Shown here: positions 1 through 9,400 of the stretch, piece after piece
How positions within the stretch are numbered: the first letter of the stretch is position 1
Layout of the letters: each line of letters begins with the position of its first letter
NCBI RefSeq assembly: GCF_963677565.1
Contig: NZ_OY781981.1
Coordinates: forward strand, 1-64,000
Direction: 5' to 3'
Length of the DNA stretch: 64,000 nucleotides
Source: an uncultured Draconibacterium sp.
GTDB taxonomy: Bacteria; Bacteroidota; Bacteroidia; Bacteroidales; Prolixibacteraceae
Translations under genes and position numbers: made by a program
Notes under the pieces: generated by a model
What the model was told of the DNA's origin: nothing
Databases searched by the model: none
The model's input: only the letters and a program-made list of their open reading frames with translations

Positions 1-330
1 GTTATTCAGGCAAGTATGGGATCTTTTAATCGTGTAGAAGTTCATGAATGTGAATTTGCAGAACTTCTTTTCCTTGCACAAAAATCGGATACTCCTTGCT
101 ATGGCGCATTTATGTCAGGCAATAACATTTACCGGGAAGAATTGCCTCAACAAGCTGTTTTAGTTATGGGCAATGAAGGTAATGGAATCCGTTCATCCGT
201 TGAAAAACAAATAACGAGAAGGCTAAGCATTCCAAATTTTTCTGACAACAATAGTAAAGCTGAATCGCTGAATGTTTCGGTAGCTACGGCAATAATCTGC
301 TCTGAATTTAAACGTGGCTATTCAAAGTGA
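1..330 (+). CDS. SpoU/TrmH-family RNA 2'-O-methyltransferase, C-terminal part (5' end outside window)
   Basis: Only the last 109 codons are present; the reading frame is open to base 1, so the apparent internal start at base 16 is not the true one. The fragment carries the SPOUT-knot motifs of TrmH-type enzymes: NEGNGI (SAM-binding loop) and SLNVSVATAI near the C-terminus (knot and dimer interface). Family members transfer a methyl group from SAM to a ribose 2'-OH in rRNA or tRNA in the cytoplasm; the exact target cannot be read from this half. The 3' end overlaps the last 13 bases of the convergent porT-like gene, so the two messages are antisense at their ends. Confidence 0.88.
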   Translation, partial: VIQASMGSFNRVEVHECEFAELLFLAQKSDTPCYGAFMSGNNIYREELPQQAVLVMGNEGNGIRSSVEKQITRRLSIPNFSDNNSKAESLNVSVATAIICSEFKRGYSK

Positions 331-1070
331 AATGAAAGGGTAAATATTTTCGACCGCAAATTTTTAATCGATTGGGCATAATACAAGCGCTGTGTAGGTG
401 CAGGCAGATCTCCTAACTGATCATTTAACCCAAAACTGAACTTGGCTTCCACCGAAAATCTAAAAAAAGCAAAATAGTGATCCCAGCCGCCACCGACTTC
501 TGCATAAAATCCACCGCTCTTCAATTTTATCAAATCTTCTTGTGCAGTTCGCGAAATATCGTGCCGGTACGCACCTCCAAAAATTACATAAGGCCTGTCG
601 TTATTAATCCGTCGAGCTTTGTACTTCAGTAATAAAGGAAAATCAAGAAATGTAGACCGTATGGTATAATACGACAAATCTTCGTCGTAAACATTAATAT
701 CTTTAACTGGGACATTAAACGTTAACTGGCGCTCTCCAAACGATAGCCCGGGCAAAAAGCGCAGGTTCATGTCTTTAGATAGACGCATACTTGTAACAAT
801 TCCAACAGTAAATCCCGGGACCAAAGTGGCAACATCAGAACGAATTCTGCTGTCCCAAACAACCCGATCGAGCGGATAGGGAATAAAGTCAGGATTCTCG
901 CCAATAGGATTATAATTTACAACATTAAAATCGAGGGTATTCATACCAATGGTAAACCCAAAATGAAAAAGTTTATCATCAAAAGTAGTCAGGTAGTTAA
1001 TCTTTTGCTTTTGAGCAAAAACACTACAACCTGCTATTAGCAATATTACTGTGATAAAAACTTTCTTCAC
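318..1070 (-). CDS. porT: PorT/SprT-like outer-membrane beta-barrel protein of the type IX secretion system
   Basis: About 250 residues. Starting at the GTG at 1070 gives a clean signal peptide (VKKVFITVILLIAGCSVFAQ); a TTG ten codons upstream (1100) would add a poorly hydrophobic extension. After the signal the protein is a run of alternating amphipathic beta strands rich in aromatic residues and ends in FHFE, typical of small outer-membrane barrels. PorT proteins are needed for T9SS export and gliding in Bacteroidota. The position directly behind menG/ubiE, as I recall it for porT in other members of the phylum, supports the assignment. The window also encodes a T9SS client (6444-12344). 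It is probably the last gene of a three-gene unit. A generic PorT-family barrel with another role cannot be excluded. Confidence 0.72.
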   Translation of the reverse strand: MKKVFITVILLIAGCSVFAQKQKINYLTTFDDKLFHFGFTIGMNTLDFNVVNYNPIGENPDFIPYPLDRVVWDSRIRSDVATLVPGFTVGIVTSMRLSKDMNLRFLPGLSFGERQLTFNVPVKDINVYDEDLSYYTIRSTFLDFPLLLKYKARRINNDRPYVIFGGAYRHDISRTAQEDLIKLKSGGFYAEVGGGWDHYFAFFRFSVEAKFSFGLNDQLGDLPAPTQRLYYAQSIKNLRSKIFTLSFHFE

Positions 1071-1131
1071 CTTGTTAACTTGTTGTTTTATGAAAAACAA
1101 AAAAACAATTAATTTATTGTTTGTTCAGTTT

Positions 1132-1863
1132 TTAATTGTTGGGTTTATGTGCTTTGTAAATTGTAGCTATTCCAAAAGTTTGTCTGTAACATTCATTTCG
1201 AACAAATCCCACGTTGGCTAAAATAGTCAAAAATCTTTCACCATCAGGGAATTCGTTTACCGATTCATGCAAATAAGTATATGCCCTGCTATCTTTCGAA
1301 ACTATTCTGCCAATTAACGGTAAAATTCGTGTAAAATAAAACATATAAATTTGCTTGAAAGGAAAGCTTACGGGTTTAGAGAATTCAAGCACAAAAAATG
1401 CACCTCCGGGTTTTATTACCCGAAGTATCTCAGCTAATCCTTTTTCCAAATTTTCGAAATTCCGAACTCCAAATCCTACAATAGCCGCATCAAAAGAATT
1501 TTTTTCGAATGGGAGTTTTTCTGAATCCGCCTTTTTAAACTGAATTTGATTATCCAGCTTTTTTGCTGCCACTTTTTGTTTACCAATATTCAACATTCCT
1601 TCTGAAATGTCGATACCAGTAACGTTAACATCGCCTAATTTTAGGGCGGCAATAGCAAAATCGCCGGTTCCTGTTGCAATATCAAGAATAGTTTTTGGCC
1701 GGTAAGGTTTCAGCTTTTTAATTGTTTTCTTACGCCACAGTTTATCAATGTTTAACGATAAAACATGGTTTAGAAAATCATAGCGGGGAGAAATATTGTC
1801 AAACATTTCCGCCACCTGGCCTTTCTTGGATTGCTGTGATTGTTTATAAGGAAGGGCTGCCAT
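1132..1863 (-). CDS. menG: Demethylmenaquinone methyltransferase
   Basis: A 243-residue class I SAM-dependent methyltransferase of the UbiE/MenG (COQ5) family. Visible signatures are MFDNISPRYDFLNHVLSLNID near the N-terminus, the SAM-binding LDIATGTGDFAIAA, and VGFGVRNFENLEKGLAEILRV. It catalyses the last step of menaquinone synthesis, methylating the demethylmenaquinone ring; Bacteroidota use menaquinone, so MenG rather than UbiE is the apt name. Its ATG shares one base with the stop codon of the upstream AIRS-like gene (TAATG arrangement), indicating translational coupling. Full length for the family, no oddities. Confidence 0.93.
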   Translation of the reverse strand: MAALPYKQSQQSKKGQVAEMFDNISPRYDFLNHVLSLNIDKLWRKKTIKKLKPYRPKTILDIATGTGDFAIAALKLGDVNVTGIDISEGMLNIGKQKVAAKKLDNQIQFKKADSEKLPFEKNSFDAAIVGFGVRNFENLEKGLAEILRVIKPGGAFFVLEFSKPVSFPFKQIYMFYFTRILPLIGRIVSKDSRAYTYLHESVNEFPDGERFLTILANVGFVRNECYRQTFGIATIYKAHKPNN

Positions 1864-2903
1864 TAAGAACCTACAGTCATTTTATCAATATAACCTAACG
1901 ATTTATCGTCAATTCTAATCTCTCCTTTGGTAACATGGCCTAAGGTGAAAAATGGAATATTCATTTCCGACATGGCGTCAACAAATTCATCTTCTTTATC
2001 CGGATTTACACCCACCATCAAACGCCCCATTGCTTCGCCAAAGAGGAAAGCATCGTTCCGTGTCTCTGCATCCGAGGTAATATCGAAACCAAGTTCATTC
2101 GGAATAGCCGCACGTAATAGAGTAAAAAACAACCCTCCTTTTCCTACCGGGCTTGCGCTTTCAATGAGCTTATTCTCAACCAGTTTCTTTATTGCCTTCT
2201 GCACAACAATTTCATCCTCAATATTAAATGCAGGAAGCGCCGATTCTGACATACCGTGATAGAATTCAAGGTATTCAGAAGAATTAATATCGTTAAGCGA
2301 CCGTCCGATCACAAAAATATGGTTGCCCTTATTTTTAAAACTGTGTGTAATTAAGCTTTCTCCTTTTGGCACCTGGGCCATAATACTAATTATAATGGTA
2401 GGAGGCACAGGACCGTGTTGCGAGAAATGATCGAATCTAATTTTACGATCGGAGATTTTTAATCCAAACTTAGCTGCAGCATTTTCCAGTCCTTTTTTTG
2501 CACCTGATGCAATAAACTGTCCATTCGGGTCTGCAAAATCGATATGATACAGAAAAGCGCTAACCGCAAACGGTTTTGCGCCAAAACACAACATCTTACG
2601 GGTAGCCCTCGAAATTAGAATTTCTGTTGCCTTTTGCGGATCACTCTCCAAATGATGATGAAATGCATGGGTACTCATTGCCATGCGCGTGCCGTTATCA
2701 TCCAGCTCGAAAATTCCGGTCTCATCCGTATCGCTATCACCAATTGATTCGGGAGAAATTCCCTGATCGCTAAAGTCGTTAAAATAATTTATTGTGGAAA
2801 GGTTTGGATTAACCATTAACGAAAACACTATTTCTTCTATGTTTTCAGGTTCTGATATCATATCAATCGAGAACTCTTTTTCAGTCTGAACAGCATCACT
2901 CAT
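1863..2903 (-). CDS. AIR synthase-related protein (PurM/PurL superfamily, stand-alone)
   Basis: 346 residues. The fold family is shown by DDNGTRMAMSTHAFHHHLE (metal/phosphate region), KMLCFGAKPFAVSAFLYHI (compare the GA-P-A motif of PurM/PurL), PPTIIISIMAQVPK and the PurL-like C-terminal segment SPVGKGGLFFTLLRAAIPNE. Superfamily members are ATP-dependent enzymes making AIR, FGAM, selenophosphate or hydrogenase cofactors. This protein resembles the second catalytic unit of PurL but is only about half its length, lacks the glutaminase, and sits away from other pur genes, so a genuine purine role is uncertain. It is the first gene of a unit with menG and porT, with a -7 element (TACCTTTG) about 30 bases upstream. 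Confidence 0.75.
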   Translation of the reverse strand: MSDAVQTEKEFSIDMISEPENIEEIVFSLMVNPNLSTINYFNDFSDQGISPESIGDSDTDETGIFELDDNGTRMAMSTHAFHHHLESDPQKATEILISRATRKMLCFGAKPFAVSAFLYHIDFADPNGQFIASGAKKGLENAAAKFGLKISDRKIRFDHFSQHGPVPPTIIISIMAQVPKGESLITHSFKNKGNHIFVIGRSLNDINSSEYLEFYHGMSESALPAFNIEDEIVVQKAIKKLVENKLIESASPVGKGGLFFTLLRAAIPNELGFDITSDAETRNDAFLFGEAMGRLMVGVNPDKEDEFVDAMSEMNIPFFTLGHVTKGEIRIDDKSLGYIDKMTVGS

Positions 2904-2932
2904 ACAGCATTTCTTTTCTTGTTAACCTCAAG

Positions 2933-2940
2933 CAAAGGTA
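2933..2940 (-). promoter_or_regulatory. Putative -7 element for the AIRS-like/menG/porT unit
   Basis: Reads TACCTTTG on the minus strand, a full match to the Bacteroidota -7 consensus TAnnTTTG. It would place transcription start about 24 bases before the ATG at 2903. No clear -33 TTTG was seen. Confidence 0.5.
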
Positions 2941-3098
2941 ATTAAGTAGCCGATTCTACCATAAATTTTGTAATTTTTTTTCTCCACCACTCCTCTTTCG
3001 AAATTTACCTCTTTGAATATTTGATATTTATGTTTGAACAACCGAAAACAGATTAGATCAAAACCTCGGCAGCATTACCCAGAGGACAATAATTTAAT

Positions 3099-3106
3099 TA
3101 ACTTTG
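3099..3106 (+). promoter_or_regulatory. Putative -7 element for the glycosyltransferase/LytTR operon
   Basis: TAACTTTG matches TAnnTTTG and lies 19 bases before the ATG at 3125. It also explains why a nearby TTG at 3104 is not a start codon: it falls inside the promoter. No good -33 box seen. Confidence 0.5.
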
Positions 3107-3124
3107 CATTTCAATTCAGAAACA

Positions 3125-3835
3125 ATGTCAGAAGCTATTATAATTACTCCGGTTAAAGATTCATTATCAACAACAAAACGCACGATTCAGTCCGTTATTA
3201 AGGCCGATGGTAATTTTTCCTATTATGTTTTTAATGATTTTAGCCAACCAGAAACAAAAAAGTATCTAGATGAAGCTGCCGAACAGTTTGGGTTCAATGT
3301 AATTCATTTGGAGGATATTACGGATACTCCTTCACCAAACTATAAAATAGTTTTGCAACGTGCACAACAAATGGCGCTTGATGCAGATATTCCTCTTATT
3401 ATTATCGAATCAGATGTTGTTATCACTCAAAATACCATTCAAAGCCTTTTGGATGTAATGAATACCGAGAAAAATCCGGGTTTAATTGGAGCAATTACAA
3501 CGGATGAAAAAGGAGATTACAACTTCCCTTATAATTTTGAAAAGATTAAAAGCAATGAGGTTGTTGATACTTCGCATAGTTTAAGTTTTTGCTGTACGCT
3601 AATCACTGTGCCTTTTCTGACGCAATTTGATTTTAATGACCTTGCTCAAAATAAAGACTGGTTTGATGTTTTTATCAGTCGACAGTCGAAAAAGATTGGA
3701 TTTACAAACTACCTGGCAAAAGGTATTCGTGTAGTCCATCTTCCCCACTCCAGTCGGCCCTGGAAAAACCTGAAGTATAAGAATCCGGTTCTTTATTATT
3801 TAAAAAAGATATTTCTTAAGCGTGATAGAATATAA
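3125..3835 (+). CDS. Glycosyltransferase-like protein (GT-A fold, family 2 type)
   Basis: 236 residues from the ATG at 3125 (MSEAIIITPVKDSL). The N-terminus has the beta-alpha-beta pattern of GT-A enzymes (IIITPVKDS...TIQSVIKAD), followed by PLIIIESDVVIT, where ESD sits where the DxD metal/sugar-nucleotide motif is expected, and a C-terminal KGIRVVHLPHSSRPWK segment with a His like that after the catalytic region of GT2 enzymes. Substrate unknown. There is no signal peptide or membrane segment, so it is cytoplasmic. The stop codon is immediately followed by the ATG of the histidine kinase gene, so it is probably co-transcribed with the two-component pair. Confidence 0.7.
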   Translation: MSEAIIITPVKDSLSTTKRTIQSVIKADGNFSYYVFNDFSQPETKKYLDEAAEQFGFNVIHLEDITDTPSPNYKIVLQRAQQMALDADIPLIIIESDVVITQNTIQSLLDVMNTEKNPGLIGAITTDEKGDYNFPYNFEKIKSNEVVDTSHSLSFCCTLITVPFLTQFDFNDLAQNKDWFDVFISRQSKKIGFTNYLAKGIRVVHLPHSSRPWKNLKYKNPVLYYLKKIFLKRDRI

Positions 3836-4897
3836 ATGCAGGAACACCTACTAAATAAACGAAATAAACTTATCGGGCATGTCCTTTTCTGGATGGCCAG
3901 TATTGTTTTTTTGTGTTTCATATTTTTTATTTACAGTAGAAGCATCGACATCAGAACTGTTGCAAAATCGATCACAATAAACGCAGGTTTTGCAATTGGC
4001 GTATATTTTAACCTCTATATTCTTATTCCCCGTTTTCTTATTCGCAAACAATACATTTACTATATATTCTGGCTGGTTGTTCTCATTTCTGTAAGCAGCC
4101 TGTTTATTCAGTTTCTAATTATCTATCCCCTTCGAGGAGTTTTAGATGTTTCCGAACAATTAAAATCTATTAGTTCCGAAACACATTCGGCATTTTTCTT
4201 TGCCACATTATTCTATGTTGGAATTACAACCTTTTTAAAACTGTTTAAAGATTGGCTTTCACTTCAGGATATTAACTACAGGTTGGCGAAGACCGAAAAA
4301 GAAAAGTTAGAGGCAGAACTGAAGTCATTAAAAGGGCAGTTAAATCCACACTTCCTTTTTAATTCGCTCAATAATATTTACTCCTTATCATTAGTTCAAT
4401 CCGAAAAGGTACCTGAACTTATCCTGCGCCTTTCTGATTTAATGCGCCATATTATTTATGATTCCAGGGATAATTTTATCAGTTTAAATAAAGAAATTGA
4501 ATTTGTAGACAATTTCATTGCCTTGCAAAAAATCAGAACAGCTGATGACTCTGTTATCGACTACAAAAAACCTGAATTAATTCCAACAGCTAAAATTGCT
4601 CCTTTGCTTTTCGAACCTTTTATTGATAATGCATTTAAACATGGATTACCGGGAACAGAGAATGATTTTATAAAAATTAGTTTCGATGTAAATGAAGATC
4701 GTTTATCATTTCAATTAGAAAATAATTATTCTGATACAACTAACCACGACACTAAAAACTCAGGCATCGGTATAAACAACGTTAAACAGCGTTTAAAGCA
4801 TCTTTACAATGCCGAAGACTATCAACTACAAATTAAAAGAGATAATGCGATATATTCTGTTTTACTAAATCTTAAACTTAAAAACAATGGCAATTAA
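3836..4897 (+). CDS. LytS/YehU-type sensor histidine kinase
   Basis: 353 residues. Four hydrophobic segments in the first 140 residues (about 14-34, 44-66, 73-97, 115-135) form a membrane sensor without an obvious periplasmic domain. After a short coiled stretch comes the His_kinase domain with the phospho-acceptor motif LNPHFLFNSLNNIYSL, then the HATPase N box EPFIDNAFKHGL and G box NSGIGINNVKQRL. The family signals to LytTR response regulators, and one is encoded immediately downstream with an 11-base overlap. The stimulus is not deducible. The gene abuts the glycosyltransferase gene with zero spacing, which could mean control of envelope glycan synthesis (inference). Confidence 0.92.
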   Translation: MQEHLLNKRNKLIGHVLFWMASIVFLCFIFFIYSRSIDIRTVAKSITINAGFAIGVYFNLYILIPRFLIRKQYIYYIFWLVVLISVSSLFIQFLIIYPLRGVLDVSEQLKSISSETHSAFFFATLFYVGITTFLKLFKDWLSLQDINYRLAKTEKEKLEAELKSLKGQLNPHFLFNSLNNIYSLSLVQSEKVPELILRLSDLMRHIIYDSRDNFISLNKEIEFVDNFIALQKIRTADDSVIDYKKPELIPTAKIAPLLFEPFIDNAFKHGLPGTENDFIKISFDVNEDRLSFQLENNYSDTTNHDTKNSGIGINNVKQRLKHLYNAEDYQLQIKRDNAIYSVLLNLKLKNNGN

Positions 4898-5606
4898 GGC
4901 TCTAATAATCGATGATGAACCCCTTGCTCAAAACGTTATTAAACAGTATGCATTAAAAATTCCTTCCCTCGAAATTATTGGCGCATGCAACGATGCAATA
5001 TGTGCACAACAATTTCTGCACGAGAATAATGTTGATCTCCTTTTCCTGGACATTAATATGCCAAAACTATCCGGAATTTCCTTTTTAAAGAATTTGAAGA
5101 AAGATCCACTTGTAATATTTACAACTGCCTACTCGGAATATGCGCTTGAGGGTTACGAGCTAAATGCAATCGATTATTTAAAAAAACCTTTTTCTTTTGA
5201 ACGCTTCTTCAAAGCATTTAGCCGAGCTGAAGAACTTTATTTACTCAAAGCAAACGCAAAAAGTACTTCACCTGTAAGCGAAAAGAACGAGTTTCTATTT
5301 ATTAAAGCCAATAAAAAATCGGTTAAACTAAAATTTAGCGATATTCTTTATATCGAAGGTTTGGGTGATTATATAAAAATACATTTAACGAGTGAAAAAC
5401 TGGTGACCAATCTTTCAATGAAGAAGATATTTTCACTACTTCCTGAGGAGATGTTTTACCGAACGCACAAATCATTTATAATATCTGTTGATAAAATTGA
5501 TTCTCTTGAGGGGAATATGGTTTGTATAGCAGGAGAAAAACTTCCTATTGGGAACAGTTACCGTCAAGAGTTTTTTGAATACGTTAACAAATTCTCTGCA
5601 GATTAG
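4887..5606 (+). CDS. LytTR-family response regulator
   Basis: 239 residues. Receiver domain (1-120) with the acidic pocket IIDDEP, phospho-acceptor Asp in LLFLDINMPKLSG, switch Thr in VIFTTAY and Lys in AIDYLKKPF. The C-terminal part (about 138-235) is a LytTR DNA-binding domain: FLFIKANKKSVKL...ILYIEGLGDYIKI...YRTHKSFIISVDKI...LPIGNSYRQEF. LytTR proteins bind pairs of short direct repeats about two helical turns apart. Partner kinase is the overlapping upstream gene. The last 4 bases overlap the convergent nitroreductase gene. It is one of two regulators in the window whose binding mode would fit the direct-repeat promoter module at 20.5-35.5 kb. Confidence 0.94.
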   Translation: MAIKALIIDDEPLAQNVIKQYALKIPSLEIIGACNDAICAQQFLHENNVDLLFLDINMPKLSGISFLKNLKKDPLVIFTTAYSEYALEGYELNAIDYLKKPFSFERFFKAFSRAEELYLLKANAKSTSPVSEKNEFLFIKANKKSVKLKFSDILYIEGLGDYIKIHLTSEKLVTNLSMKKIFSLLPEEMFYRTHKSFIISVDKIDSLEGNMVCIAGEKLPIGNSYRQEFFEYVNKFSAD

Positions 5607-6346
5607 TCGATTACAAATCCCTGTGCCTTAATTGTCTCCAACATCTTTTTAGAGAAGAATTCATTATCTGCTTGTTTATACCTTACGTTTGTAAAAACCT
5701 GCGCTAACGTCTGCATATTGTTCTCTTGAACAAACTGTTTTGATGATTCCAGTCCTTCCTTAAAAGCATATAATTTTTTAATACTGACTTCGTCGTAGTT
5801 TGTATATACTTCATCATGCATTATTCCCTCTAAAGGTATCCTGTCAGTTAAATCAGGAATTTCTTCGGGATATCCAATTGCGACCGTTGTTACAGGGAAA
5901 GTAAGTTTTGGTAATTCCAATACATCAATATGTTCCTTCGCGTTATAAGCAGTAGTTCCAAGGTAACAGATTCCAAGACCATTATTCTCTGCTGCAATAC
6001 ATACATTTTGTGCTACCAGAACCGCGTCGATTAAAGCATTTGTAAACGATAATAGGTTATTATATCCAGGTGTGGCACTGTTATATTCACACCACTTTGA
6101 GAAACGGTTAAAATCGGCAACAAAAGTTAACAGAACAGGGGCACTTTTTGCAACAGGTTGATTAAAATGCAATGGAAGTAGTTTTTCCTTCATTTTCTTA
6201 TCTCTGGAAACAACTACGCTGTAAAGTTGCATATTCCCCGTTGTAGAGGCTCTGGTTCCTGAATAAATGATATTCTTCAATAAATCTGTACTAATTTCTT
6301 TTGGAGTAAATTTTCTTATAGTTACATGCCTATTTAAAAGTTCCAT
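5603..6346 (-). CDS. Nitroreductase-family FMN oxidoreductase
   Basis: 247 residues, NfsA/FRP-like. The N-terminus MELLNRHVTIRKFTPKEIS is the family's Arg-rich FMN-binding start; RASTTGNMQLYSVVV provides the next flavin contacts, and AAENNGLGICYLG plus TTVAIGYPEE are the conserved core of NADPH-dependent nitroreductases. Members reduce nitroaromatics, quinones or flavins using NAD(P)H; physiological substrate unknown. Cytoplasmic, monocistronic, with TACTTTCG (near TAnnTTTG) about 40 bases upstream. Confidence 0.85.
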   Translation of the reverse strand: MELLNRHVTIRKFTPKEISTDLLKNIIYSGTRASTTGNMQLYSVVVSRDKKMKEKLLPLHFNQPVAKSAPVLLTFVADFNRFSKWCEYNSATPGYNNLLSFTNALIDAVLVAQNVCIAAENNGLGICYLGTTAYNAKEHIDVLELPKLTFPVTTVAIGYPEEIPDLTDRIPLEGIMHDEVYTNYDEVSIKKLYAFKEGLESSKQFVQENNMQTLAQVFTNVRYKQADNEFFSKKMLETIKAQGFVID

Positions 6347-6390
6347 AGTGTTTAATTTTTGAATGCATCTCTCAGCATACGAAAGTATAG

Positions 6391-6427
6391 AAAATAAAAA
6401 AGGGAAGCTAAAAGCTTCCCCTTTTTA
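6391..6427 (-). terminator. Rho-independent terminator of the SprB-repeat gene
   Basis: Stem gggaagct / agcttccc (6402-6409 with 6413-6420) and, on the minus strand, a trailing run of Ts interrupted once. It lies 17 bases past the stop at 6444. A-rich and T-rich flanks on both sides could make it work in both directions. Confidence 0.8.
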
Positions 6428-6443
6428 ATCAATCAATTCGGTA

Positions 6444-9400
6444 TTACCTTTTAATAATCCTTTCTGATTTAACGATTTCGTCGTTCGCAATTAAGGTCAC
6501 AACGTAAACGCCAGTTACCAGATTACCAGTACGGATTTCATAACTTGGATATTCAATATCTAAGATTCTTTGACCAGCAATGTTAGAAACAATTACACGG
6601 TCAAGTTTATCTGCATTGTCAATTCTGATGAAATCATTGAATGGGTTAGGATAAACACTGAACTCAACAGTTTCTACACCAGGATTAATTCCTGTTGGGT
6701 AGTCTGCACCTGTTGTGAATTCCCAAACACCTGTATTACCATCCCATGGCAGGCCATCACCTGTTACAATACCACTATCAACAGATACTGTGTAAGTAGT
6801 ATTCAAGTCAAGCATTCCTACAACTTCGTAGTCGTAATCAACAGTAATTGTATTACCGTCAACCATATCTTCAGTAATCGGAATTTCAATAGTAAATTCA
6901 GCTGAATCTTTCTGAGTTACTGTTAAGTATCCCATTACTTCGTTGTTGAATGATACTACGTCTTCGAATACCATTGTAAATACGGCGTGGTTAGTTTCAA
7001 TTGTATCAGTTGGAGTTACTGTGTCGATAGCCGGAGCTGTACGAACACTTGCATCAACAGTTACAACAACCTCTTCAGTACAAGCGGTGTCAACCATATT
7101 ATAGAATGTATATTCTACTACACCTTCCTCTTCTGCAGTTAACTCTTCAGCAATAGTACCGTAAACAAAGTCAACTGTATCACCTACATACATAGTTACT
7201 AAGGTATCCATGCTCATTGGATAAGCAAGATCAAGAGTATCTAATATTTCAGGACTACATCCGTGCGCATCAACAACTTTAATAATATGTTCTCCACCAC
7301 CTAAAGTAACAACACTTTCAGTTACTACTTCATCGTTGATCAATATGGTGTAAGGTGCAACACCACCTGTTCCTGTGATAGTTACGTCAGTTCCACATCC
7401 ATTAACGTCGCCTACAACTACTGTTTGAGTAAGATCATCAGTAATTAATTGGTCGAATGTTACTGAGTCAATTTCAGATGTACAACCATTCATTACTCCA
7501 GGAATACTATCAACTACCCAAATTGCATAGTGTTGATCATCTTCGTTTTCATTATCAAATCTAAATACTTGGTCAAGTGGAATCACTTCACCTGCAGGAT
7601 ACCATTCAGTTTCACCCACATGAGGATCTGACTCAATTTCGTATTGTTCGTATTTTACTTTGAATAAACGATCTGCCATACCTTCAATAGAAACTTCTAC
7701 TGAGGCAGCTGTGTCTCCTGAACAAGTAACGTCCATTAAGTCGAACAATATTGGATCTGCAGATTCAATATCAACAGCAACATCTAATGTATCAGTACAA
7801 CCGTTATCATCCATTACAACAAAGGTGTATGAGTTATCAACATCTACAAGGAAAGAATAGTCTTCTCTGTAAGGTGTTTTAACTTCACCGTTTTGCCATA
7901 ATTGATAAGTATATGGAGCTGTTCCACCAGTTGCATAAGCTTCAATGTAACCTTCTACAACATCAGGACAAGTAAATTCACCATCACCTTTTGTCAGTGA
8001 TACAGCCATTAATTCTTCCGGCTGGCTAATTGCAACAGTATCAAAACCTTTGCAACCACTTAATGTATCTTGTACCCAGGCAATAACAGTATCCATTGCC
8101 ATTACAGTATCGTTTACTACAAGTTCTTCACCAGCAAGGTTTTCGAACCAAACAGTATAACCTCTGCTTTCTTCAACGCCGTCTACTTCAATAGTAACTG
8201 AATCAGGGTGAACAATTACTGTTGCTAGGTCACCACTACATAATACAGGATCAACTACAGTAGCTTCGAATGTAACTTGTACATTAGCAGGTAAAATAGG
8301 AACACGCCATTTGTTAACTTCGGTAACTCCATCTCTATCGAATTCACCTCCAACGATACATCCTGCTTCATCCATTACCCAAACAACCCATGTTCCGGCA
8401 TCTGCAACTTTGAAGATACTATCTGATTGCCATTCACCACCATTCGGATCTGGCAACAAGATATGTTCTGGGAATTCAGAAAGTGCAGCATAGTACATAT
8501 AGGTACCTGTACCACCACTTGCTTGCAATGAGAACATACCTGAATCCTGACAAGTAACATCCTGAATTTTTGTAACATCCAACATTAAATATTCAAGTGG
8601 CTCATCAATTTTTACTACAGGTAAAGTAACTGTACAAACAGTATCATTACCGGCCATTTCAACAGAATCCTGAATAAATACTTCATAATCTCCGGCAGGT
8701 AGTCCTGTAATCGCGTTATTAGAATCCAACACTACTGTATCAGTAACCATACTAGCAGTATCGGTGATAGTAACTAAGTATACTTCGCTACCACCAGTTA
8801 TGTCCAGAACAATTTTACCAGTAGAGTCACCTTTACAAGCTAACATTTCAGTAAACTCGTCTATAGATGCAATAATACCATTGTCCAATACATCAATGCT
8901 ATCGGTATAGATACAAGGATTATTAACTAAAGAATCTACTTCAGTTACAATAATCTCGTAAGTACCATTTTCAAGTCCTTCGAATACCAATACACTATCA
9001 CGTGCAATTAACGCAGTATCAATACCTGTTAATTGTACTTCGAATGAATCAACAATTGTTTTTCCACCTTCAATTGAAACAGTAATATAACCATCATCAG
9101 CAATACTACAATCAGTTGTATCAACTCCAACGGCAGTTACTTCAAGTACAGGAGGTTCAACGATTTCAAAATCAATGCCCATTCCGTCACATCCGGCTAA
9201 ATAACCAGCTGTATCAATTGCATAAACGGTGTATTCTCTAGGCTCTACAACATTTACGTTTTTAGTCCATACTCCTTCACTGTAGTTATCAAAAGGTCTC
9301 CAGTTAGAAGTACCTAATCTGAACATTGGCGCTCCACCCTCTGCACCTTCCATAGAAAGTACTACAAGACCGTCAGCTGCACCATTACATGAAATATCAA

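Noticed and set aside
8311..8578. Many ORFs overlapping the SprB-repeat gene on both strands
   Set aside because: They are shadow frames of a long repetitive coding sequence with no independent features.
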